A stretch of DNA of 11,576 bases, from contig DAOWOC010000008.1 of assembly GCA_030642225.1 (NCBI GenBank), positions 1-11,576 of the forward strand. The letters run 5' to 3'. The DNA is from Deltaproteobacteria bacterium (lineage in GTDB: Bacteria; Desulfobacterota; DAOWOC01). Both the position numbers and the translations under genes were made by a program. The first letter of the stretch is position 1. Each line of letters begins with the position of its first letter. Shown here one piece after another: positions 6,294 through 11,576 of this stretch. The notes beneath the pieces were generated by a model. The model saw only the letters and a list, made by a program, of their open reading frames with translations. It searched no databases and was not told where the DNA came from.

Positions 6294-6917
6294 ATGAGTA
6301 AAGTAAGTCTCATCAAAAGAAGAGAAGCAATACGCTCAGATGGGGGTAAAATAACCTTTGAGCCCATAAATGCTGAAGAGATGCTTGCAAATATTGAAGA
6401 GGCTGATTTTTATATTGAACAGGGCCTTTGTGAAGAGGCCATTGTTATTTTTGAAAAATTGTTAAAACATATTTTCAGACAAAAAAAGGCCACGGGACAT
6501 TTTGATGCTGTGGGGCATGCTCTTATTAAACAAAAGATCGACACAGTCAACCGTGAACTCTTAAAGCAGAATCTACCTACACTTGATACTGACAATATTG
6601 AAGAAGAAGTGGACGAAGAGATACTTTTTAATGAAGGCACGGCCTTCCTGCAGCTCGGCATGTATGAAGAGGCAGAAAATTATTTTCAGAGCTGCATATC
6701 CAAAGGGACAAACCTGCCACAGTCGTATTTTAACATAATACAATGTTTACTTAAAACTAACAAAATAGATGATTTTTTATCTATTTTAATGAAACTTGAT
6801 GATGATAAACGACTTCATGCAACGACGATAATAAGCATCCTTGAAAGAATTTTGCCGTTAAGCGAAGATGAACAAACTAAAGGATTAATTGAGACTTGTC
6901 TCGCCAAATATAATTGA
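6294..6917 (+). CDS. TPR-like protein of the roadblock/GTPase gene group
   Basis: A 207-residue, cytosolic, mostly helical protein. TPR-type helix pairs are visible at about residues 34-64 (ADFYIEQGLCEEAIVIFEKL) and 109-138 (ILFNEGTAFLQLGMYEEAEN and following), the latter keeping the G-A-Y-EEA-F spacing of a TPR. An acidic linker (DTDNIEEEVDEE) lies between them. A further helical pair follows from about 140. TPR proteins mediate protein-protein contacts, so an adaptor role is the natural reading. GAGGAG at 6285-6290 is a strong ribosome binding site, only three bases before the ATG. The gene follows the broken scaffold gene after a 193-base gap and is the last rightward gene before the convergent mazG, so it may belong to the GTPase module or have its own promoter. 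I do not recognise a named family. Confidence 0.75.
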   Translation: MSKVSLIKRREAIRSDGGKITFEPINAEEMLANIEEADFYIEQGLCEEAIVIFEKLLKHIFRQKKATGHFDAVGHALIKQKIDTVNRELLKQNLPTLDTDNIEEEVDEEILFNEGTAFLQLGMYEEAENYFQSCISKGTNLPQSYFNIIQCLLKTNKIDDFLSILMKLDDDKRLHATTIISILERILPLSEDEQTKGLIETCLAKYN

Positions 6918-6918
6918 C

Positions 6919-6946
6919 GATTTTATAAAAACTCTATTAAAAAATC
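6919..6946. terminator. Weak AT-rich hairpin between convergent genes
   Basis: The TPR gene and mazG converge with 27 bases between their stops. GATTTT at 6919-6924 can pair with AAAATC at 6941-6946, with A- and T-rich flanks in both directions. The stem is short and made almost only of A-T pairs, and the right arm overlaps the mazG stop codon. Location favours a bidirectional terminator; stability does not. Offered only as the best candidate in this gap. Confidence 0.2.
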
Positions 6947-7739
6947 ACGGTACTTCCAACTTGGCCTTTAACCACGCTTTTTCCAACTCTTCCATGGGGA
7001 CATTTTCCATGGCTCCCCTGTCATCACGCACCAGTTTTTCAAGTATCATAAATCGTTTTTTAAATTTTATATTACTCAAAGACAAAGCCCTTTCAGCATT
7101 AAGTTTTAGTGCCATGCCAAGGTTGACAACCGTAAACAACACATCGCCTAATTCAGCTTCTATTGAATTATGATCATCTTTTTCAATAGTCATTTTAAGC
7201 TCAGATAATTCTTCAGAAATCTTATCAAAAATTTGTCCTGTATCAGGCCAGTCAAAACCAATTTTAGAAGCTCGTTCGGAAAAACGGTGGGCCTTTGCAA
7301 GAGATGGAAGAGAGTCAGGGATACCGTCAAGATGGGATTTACGATTTTTGTTCTCCTTTTGTTTTATATTATGCCATCTTTTTATTACTTCGTCAGCGGA
7401 AAGCTCTTCATCAAAAGAAAAAACATGGGGGTGTCTTTTAACCATTTTCCTGATAGAATTTTTAATAACATCTTCAATGGTGTGCCCTCCCTTCTCATGA
7501 TAAAGATGAGTGAGAAAAACTAATAAAAAAAGAAGATCACCAGTTTCAGCTATTACCTCCTCTTCTCCTTCATTTAAGATAGCATTTATTAGTTCATGAC
7601 TTTCTTCAAGTATATATGAACTCAATGTCACTGGCGACTGCTTAGCATCCCAGGGGCATCCATTCGGAGATTTGAGGATTGAAACAAGTTGCACCAATCC
7701 GCTGAAATTAAGTGGTATATTGTCCGCATCTATCGCCAT
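6945..7739 (-). CDS. mazG: Nucleoside triphosphate pyrophosphohydrolase MazG
   Basis: MazG hydrolyses NTPs and dNTPs to the monophosphate and PPi, clearing aberrant nucleotides and, in E. coli, lowering ppGpp under starvation. The 264-residue length equals the classic two-domain MazG (E. coli, 263). The N-terminal half opens with the family block LVSILKSPNGCPWDAKQ (18-34) and has EESHE (45-49) with ETGD (65-68). The C-terminal half repeats the metal-binding pattern as EELSE (176-180) and ELGD (196-199). The family block KRHPHVF (101-107) and the RWHNIKQKE segment (121-129) are also present. AAAGGA lies seven bases before the ATG. It is the last gene of the leftward DUF6485-cvpA-mazG group, 63 bases after cvpA, and meets the TPR gene tail to tail. 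Confidence 0.96.
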   Translation of the reverse strand: MAIDADNIPLNFSGLVQLVSILKSPNGCPWDAKQSPVTLSSYILEESHELINAILNEGEEEVIAETGDLLFLLVFLTHLYHEKGGHTIEDVIKNSIRKMVKRHPHVFSFDEELSADEVIKRWHNIKQKENKNRKSHLDGIPDSLPSLAKAHRFSERASKIGFDWPDTGQIFDKISEELSELKMTIEKDDHNSIEAELGDVLFTVVNLGMALKLNAERALSLSNIKFKKRFMILEKLVRDDRGAMENVPMEELEKAWLKAKLEVP

Positions 7740-7802
7740 AATCTATTCCTTTGAGGCTCCGGCAAATAATCATATGCCTGTTATTTCCTCTCTATCTAAA
7801 AA

Positions 7803-8291
7803 TTATTTCCATTTCTGTATTTTTTTTAAATATGAATTATCCATCATATTTGAAGCAATTTTTAATATAGGAGGGGTAAAATATGAATGTTTAAAAAATG
7901 CTGCATTGGGAACTGCATAATTTATAACCATTAAAAGAAGTGCTGTAAGCACTAATCCCTTAAAAAGGCCGAAAACTCCTCCAAGTATCCGGTCAAGCCA
8001 TCCAAGCATTGAAACATGCAAAAATTTTCTTACGATAATACCAACAACCATGCATAAAATAAATATAATGCTCAATATGAATATAAAAGATAAAATATCA
8101 GCATACTGAAAATGGGGAATTATTGTTTTTATCTCTCTTGAAACTATCCGGCCATAATGCGCTACAGCAAAAAAACCAAGCACAATACCAATCATTGAGG
8201 CAAAATCACGTATAAATCCCTTTATTACACCATTGGTAAGAGATAAAAGGCAAAAGGCTATAATGGATAAATCTACAAAGTTTGTCTGCAT
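7803..8291 (-). CDS. cvpA: CvpA family inner membrane protein
   Basis: A 162-residue protein with four hydrophobic segments at about residues 8-24, 28-47, 66-88 and 104-124. The CvpA signatures are the N-terminal NGVIKGFIRDF (20-30) and the WLDRILGGVFGLFKGL block (98-113). CvpA is needed for colicin V production in E. coli and is linked to envelope homeostasis; its biochemical role is unclear. The usual length is about 160-190 residues, so the gene looks complete. Its ATG directly follows the stop of the upstream small gene (TAAATG), a sign of translational coupling. mazG follows after 63 bases. Family assignment is firm; the detailed function is not known from sequence. Confidence 0.9.
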   Translation of the reverse strand: MQTNFVDLSIIAFCLLSLTNGVIKGFIRDFASMIGIVLGFFAVAHYGRIVSREIKTIIPHFQYADILSFIFILSIIFILCMVVGIIVRKFLHVSMLGWLDRILGGVFGLFKGLVLTALLLMVINYAVPNAAFFKHSYFTPPILKIASNMMDNSYLKKIQKWK

Positions 8292-8495
8292 TTATTTACC
8301 GTGCATTTTGAGGAAATTATTAACACTTCTATCAAAAGTTTTTTCATAAATTTTATTAAAATAACACCCGGGAAGTTCGTTATTTTCACGATGATATTTG
8401 ATACATTCACAGCAAAGGCCTTTTCTTGAGCATGGCTCATAGGTGCAGTTGCAGGATTTTAAATTATTTTTATAATTTGGGCATTTGTTATGCAT
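8292..8495 (-). CDS. Small cysteine-rich protein, DUF6485-type
   Basis: A 67-residue protein with eight cysteines (5, 15, 17, 22, 28, 29, 31, 44) in 40 residues. The central [21 protein letters not shown] block followed by the LPGCYF segment (41-46) and the KTFDRS tail (52-57) is, as I recall it, the pattern of the DUF6485 family found in anaerobes, including Desulfobacterota. The cysteine spacing suggests a metal site (zinc or Fe-S) or a redox function, but no function is established. The stop is followed at once by the cvpA ATG, so the two are co-translated. An AGAGAGG motif lies about 15 bases before the ATG, further than usual, so initiation may be weak or the leader may fold. It is the first gene of its operon, facing phoH. 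Confidence 0.8.
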   Translation of the reverse strand: MHNKCPNYKNNLKSCNCTYEPCSRKGLCCECIKYHRENNELPGCYFNKIYEKTFDRSVNNFLKMHGK

Positions 8496-8523
8496 AAAAG
8501 TTATTTTTTACCTCTCTTTAATT

Positions 8524-8558
8524 TTTATCAACTTATATATTTAAAAAAGGTTGATAAA
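8524..8558. repeat. Perfect 9-bp inverted repeat in the DUF6485/phoH divergent gap
   Basis: TTTATCAAC (8524-8532) and GTTGATAAA (8550-8558) are exact reverse complements separated by 17 bases of A/T-rich sequence that includes TATATATTTAA. It lies 29-63 bases upstream of the DUF6485-type start. A dimeric regulator site over the promoter is a reasonable reading. A leader hairpin in that transcript is the alternative. It does not fit a terminator, because no gene ends here on either strand. Confidence 0.4.
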
Positions 8559-8633
8559 TTAATAAAAAATCATCAAAAATATAAAAGGTTTTATATAATT
8601 ATACAATAAGGTTATGATTAACAAGGAATTTTA

Positions 8634-8677
8634 TTTTGTTGCCAATATTAAGGCCTTGTGTTAGTTAGGCAAAAAAA
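8634..8677 (+). repeat. Imperfect inverted repeat in the phoH leader region
   Basis: TTTTGTTGCC (8634-8643) pairs with GGCAAAAAAA (8668-8677) at nine of ten positions, around a 24-base loop that contains the palindrome AAGGCCTT (8650-8657). A small hairpin (ATCAG 8720-8724 with CTGAT 8730-8734) follows just before the phoH ribosome binding site. Together they may make the phoH leader structured. The stems are short and no known riboswitch class is recognised. Confidence 0.25.
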
Positions 8678-8749
8678 TCAGACTGTTAAAATTTTGTTTA
8701 AACTGTACTCAAATTTTTTATCAGATAACCTGATTATATGAGGTAAATA

Positions 8750-9706
8750 GTGGAAATTGAATTCAAGGATAACCATGTAGCTAAGGCTGTTTATGGAGAG
8801 CATCAGGCTAATCTCAAGATAATAGAAGATGAATTGGATATTACTATTAACGCCAGGGGGAATCATCTAAATATAAGTGGAGAGCAGCATCACAGCCAAA
8901 TGGCCAAAAAAATATTAAACGGGCTGTCATCCCTTATTTTACATGGCTACCCTCTTTATCCAGGTGATGTGCAGCATGCTGTAACGATCTTAAAGGCTGA
9001 TAATTCAGTAAATCTAAAAGATATCTTTCTTGACACAATTTTTATAACTGCCAATAAACGTCAAATTACGCCCAAAAATGTATCCCAAAAAAAATATATT
9101 GATGCAATAAGAAAATTTGATATGGTTTTTGGAATAGGTCCGGCTGGCACAGGTAAAACATACCTTGCTATGGCCATGGCAGTTTCCCTGTTCAGCAAAG
9201 GCCTTTATGACCGCATAGTACTTGTCAGACCAGCAGTAGAAGCAGGGGAACGGTTAGGATATCTCCCTGGTGATCTGGCTGAAAAAGTTAACCCGTATTT
9301 ACGTCCTTTATACGATGCATTAAATGATATAATGAAGTTTGAAAAATCATCAATAATGCTTGACAAAGGTTTAATAGAAGTAGCGCCTCTTGCATTTATG
9401 CGCGGAAGAACGCTTAATGATTCCTTTATTATTCTCGATGAGGCGCAAAATACAACTCGGGAACAGATGAAAATGTTTTTAACACGATTAGGTTCTAGCT
9501 CAAAGGCGGTAATCACAGGTGATATTACCCAGATAGATCTTCCTGAAAATAAAGGGAGCGGTCTTGTGGAGGCTCAAAAAATATTAAGCAGGATAAAGAA
9601 CATAAAATTTATAAATTTTAATAAAAAAGATGTTGTTAGGCATAAATTAGTGCAGGATATCATTGATGCTTATGAAAAAAGGAGGACCGGCTGTTTGATT
9701 GACTAA
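8750..9706 (+). CDS. phoH: PhoH family ATPase (PhoH/YbeZ type)
   Basis: A 318-residue cytosolic P-loop ATPase. Residues about 1-85 form the N-terminal KH-like part with the family pattern NLKIIEDELDITINARGN (21-38). The ATPase core has Walker A GPAGTGKT (130-137), the conserved VRPAVEAGERLGYLPGD block (159-175), Walker B FIILDEAQN (226-234) and the sensor VITGDITQIDLP (254-265). YbeZ-type PhoH proteins work with the endoribonuclease YbeY in rRNA and ribosome quality control; the chemistry is not fully defined. The start is GTG at 8750, chosen because GAGGT (8740-8744) lies five bases upstream and the N-terminal family pattern begins at once. The next gene overlaps its end, giving the common order phoH - 7TM-HD - (ybeY), which supports the YbeZ assignment. 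Confidence 0.95.
   Translation: MEIEFKDNHVAKAVYGEHQANLKIIEDELDITINARGNHLNISGEQHHSQMAKKILNGLSSLILHGYPLYPGDVQHAVTILKADNSVNLKDIFLDTIFITANKRQITPKNVSQKKYIDAIRKFDMVFGIGPAGTGKTYLAMAMAVSLFSKGLYDRIVLVRPAVEAGERLGYLPGDLAEKVNPYLRPLYDALNDIMKFEKSSIMLDKGLIEVAPLAFMRGRTLNDSFIILDEAQNTTREQMKMFLTRLGSSSKAVITGDITQIDLPENKGSGLVEAQKILSRIKNIKFINFNKKDVVRHKLVQDIIDAYEKRRTGCLID
9681..9685 (+). promoter_or_regulatory. GGAGG ribosome binding site for the 7TM-HD gene
   Basis: GGAGG sits inside the last codons of phoH, 13 bases before a TTG at 9699-9701. It is the only strong Shine-Dalgarno motif near the start of the downstream gene, which is why I prefer the TTG over the ATG at 9738, which has none. The spacing is on the long side. 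Confidence 0.5.
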
Positions 9707-11576
9707 AAAATATTCAAACAAATTGCCTTTAAATCTTATGGCGTTAAATAACACATTAAATATTTTTAATAAAATCAGATTTAATATTTTTTTACGCAGA
9801 TTAATAAATATCCTGCATGACCCTGCTCTCGGTCTTTCGCATAAAAAAATTTTTATACTGCATTTTCTTATGTTTCTGGTTGCTTTATTTATTGCATTTT
9901 TGCTTACACCCCAGTTTTTGCATCCTGTAATAAAATATTATGTGGGTGATGTAGCTATTACCGATATAAAAGCACGAAAGGATATCCTAGTTGAGGATTT
10001 AGACTCAACTGAAAAAAACAAAATTAGAGCAGCTGAAGAATCCTCTGTTATATTCGACTTTAATGAGGATAGATTTGTAATTTTAACAAATCGTATTAAT
10101 GCGGTATTTACTGCCATGAAGAAAGAATTAACTAAAAACGCTGCGAATAAATACCAGCGGGTTAAAGAGCCACCGGTTAAGGATAAAATATTATCCTTAA
10201 AAGAAAAATTGAAAGAACTGGCTGATCTTAAAATTTCAGATAAGGATATGGTCTTTCTTGAAAAGGAAAAATTCTCAAAAAATATTAAAGGGGATATCCT
10301 CCTGTCCATTGGAAAGGTTTATAAAAAATTTATCGCAGGATTCATCCCCCCTGAGGTTAAAAGTGGCAAAAAACAAGTTATCTTCAGGTCATCAAAGACA
10401 GACTTGAAAAAAATACTTAAAAAAAATTCCGACCTCATCGATTTAAAAGAGGCCAATGTTCTTTTAACTAAAATTATCAATTCAGAATTTGGGAACAAAC
10501 CTTTGGCCTGGCGCATGACTGTCAACAGGATATCCTCTGTTTTTTTAATCCCCAATGTATCTTTTAATCAGGAAGCAACGGAACAAAACAAAAAGTTTGC
10601 AATAGAAAATATTGAGCCCGTCTTTTATCAAATAAAAAAAGGGGAAATGATTGTCCGTGAAGGTGAAAGGATATCTCCCGTTCAATTGATTAAATTACAG
10701 GAATTATTTGCAAGTGGCGAGGGGGTAAGTAAGGCTCCTTTTATACTTTTTTTTAATTTTTTATCCAGCCTTTTTCTGTTAATAATCATGTACTTCAGTT
10801 TAAAAAAACACTATCCACACTTCCCTGATAAAAACAAAGATATCCTTTTTATAGGTATAGTCATTATTCTCTGCCTTATACTTCTGAGAATTTTTCTCGG
10901 GCTTGCTGAACAACCGGATAGCCTTAGAATCGGATATCCAAATAATTTCATAGGTCACTTGACGCCATTTTGTCTTGGTGGTCTTATTATGTCAACCTTT
11001 TTCACCCCTTTATTCGGGATACTTTTTGCAACTTTTTTGGCTGTCTTTGGATCTTTTATAACCAATATTCCTATAATTTACGGCCCTTCTTTTTTTGTAA
11101 GTGGAATAGTGGCAGCTTCATTCATGTCAGGTTCAAAAAATCGCGGGTCGCCATTAAAAGCCGGTTTGCTTATTGGTTGTATCAATGCTGTTCTTCTTGT
11201 CTTATTATATCTTTCTCAGCACGAGTTACTTCCTTTTACCAATTATCTATCAATAATGTTTTATGGTTTTTTCTCCGGCATACTTGCAGGAATCCTGGCA
11301 TCAGGCTTGATACCTTTATTTGAGATGTTATTTGGATATACAACTGATATGCGTCTTTTAGAACTGGCTTCCCTTGATTCTCCTCTTCTTAAAAAACTTA
11401 TGATAAATGCCCCTGGGACTTATCATCATAGTGTTGTGGTCGGGAATATGGTCGAGGCCGCAGCACGTGAAATTGGTGCAAATCCCCTCGTAGCTAAGGT
11501 AGGCGCCTTGTATCATGATATCGGAAAAATTAAAAAACCACTCTATTTTATTGAAAACCAGCAGGGCGAACAGAAC
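9699..11576 (+). CDS. 7TM-HD (YqfF/PgpH-like) HDIG phosphohydrolase (3' end outside window)
   Basis: I translated an open frame of 626 codons to the window end without a stop. The layout is that of the 7TMR-HD family: a cytosolic N-terminus, one membrane helix (about residues 51-70), a large extracytoplasmic 7TMR-HDED region (about 73-345) and a multi-helix membrane bundle (about 347-545). The cytosolic HD domain begins near residue 550 (LLELASLDSPLLKKLM) and has TYHHSVVVGNMVEAAA (metal His about 577) and YHDIGKIKKP (HD at 606-607). Characterised relatives such as Listeria PgpH degrade c-di-AMP; whether this one does is unproven. About 100-200 C-terminal residues lie outside. Start: TTG at 9699 directly follows an in-frame TGA, overlaps phoH by eight bases and has GGAGG upstream; ATG at 9738 is the alternative. 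ybeY would be expected next. Confidence 0.9.
   Translation, partial: MTKKYSNKLPLNLMALNNTLNIFNKIRFNIFLRRLINILHDPALGLSHKKIFILHFLMFLVALFIAFLLTPQFLHPVIKYYVGDVAITDIKARKDILVEDLDSTEKNKIRAAEESSVIFDFNEDRFVILTNRINAVFTAMKKELTKNAANKYQRVKEPPVKDKILSLKEKLKELADLKISDKDMVFLEKEKFSKNIKGDILLSIGKVYKKFIAGFIPPEVKSGKKQVIFRSSKTDLKKILKKNSDLIDLKEANVLLTKIINSEFGNKPLAWRMTVNRISSVFLIPNVSFNQEATEQNKKFAIENIEPVFYQIKKGEMIVREGERISPVQLIKLQELFASGEGVSKAPFILFFNFLSSLFLLIIMYFSLKKHYPHFPDKNKDILFIGIVIILCLILLRIFLGLAEQPDSLRIGYPNNFIGHLTPFCLGGLIMSTFFTPLFGILFATFLAVFGSFITNIPIIYGPSFFVSGIVAASFMSGSKNRGSPLKAGLLIGCINAVLLVLLYLSQHELLPFTNYLSIMFYGFFSGILAGILASGLIPLFEMLFGYTTDMRLLELASLDSPLLKKLMINAPGTYHHSVVVGNMVEAAAREIGANPLVAKVGALYHDIGKIKKPLYFIENQQGEQN

Noticed and set aside
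6889..7523. Two + strand open frames opposite mazG
   Set aside because: Both are antisense shadows of a clear mazG with all catalytic motifs, and neither has a recognisable domain or ribosome binding site.
7672..7920. + strand open frame spanning the mazG-cvpA gap
   Set aside because: Most of it is antisense to the start of mazG and the end of cvpA. The translation shows no family pattern.
8640..8677. Intrinsic terminator before phoH
   Set aside because: On the + strand the stem is followed by A residues, not T, and on the minus strand no gene ends nearby. Both argue against a terminator.
9938..10555. Minus-strand open frames under the 7TMR-HDED region
   Set aside because: They are antisense to a well-supported coding frame; the Ser/Leu/Phe-rich translations have no domain pattern.
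10970..11323. + strand open frame of 117 codons in another frame of the 7TM-HD gene
   Set aside because: It sits wholly within the continuous frame that encodes the membrane bundle, and its Phe/Cys/Trp-rich product is an out-of-frame reading.

Overview
The window is AT-rich, Gram-negative chromosomal DNA. LpxK implies lipid A and an outer membrane. The combination of a roadblock/MglA-type GTPase pair, a cysteine-rich DUF6485-type protein, a rhodanese-DoxX pair and the phoH-HDIG order resembles Desulfobacterota (Desulfobacterales-like sulfate reducers or relatives). That placement is inference from gene content and protein style; no 16S or other marker lies in the window. There are no tRNAs, rRNAs, CRISPR arrays or intact mobile elements.

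Layout. Positions 1-3484 form a leftward run of five genes, in transcription order: an amidohydrolase, a membrane-anchored rhodanese, a DoxX/MauE-like membrane protein, a CheC-type phosphatase and lpxK, which leaves the window before its 3' end. A very AT-rich divergent control region (3485-3675, about 87 % A+T by hand count) separates it from a rightward run. The rightward run encodes a roadblock/LC7 protein, an MglA-like small GTPase and a large acidic, coiled-coil protein whose C-terminal third is out of frame and also carries a TAG stop. A GC-richer 127-bp non-coding block follows, then a TPR-like protein. Converging on this is a second leftward group: DUF6485-type protein, CvpA and MazG. 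Finally, rightward, come phoH and a 7TM-HD phosphohydrolase cut by the window edge.

Function. The 3676-6917 group looks like a small-GTPase polarity or chemosensory-type module: GTPase, roadblock partner, scaffold, TPR protein. The CheC homologue lies in the opposite divergent arm and keeps both phosphatase motifs, although no other chemotaxis gene is visible. The remaining genes are mostly housekeeping: lipid A synthesis, NTP house-cleaning, an inner-membrane protein, an RNA-linked ATPase and a probable cyclic-di-nucleotide phosphodiesterase.

The most interesting points are the broken third gene of the GTPase operon, the CheC homologue in a lipid A/sulfur-type operon, and the unexplained GC-richer element at 6119-6245. 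Much of the rest is ordinary chromosomal backbone.
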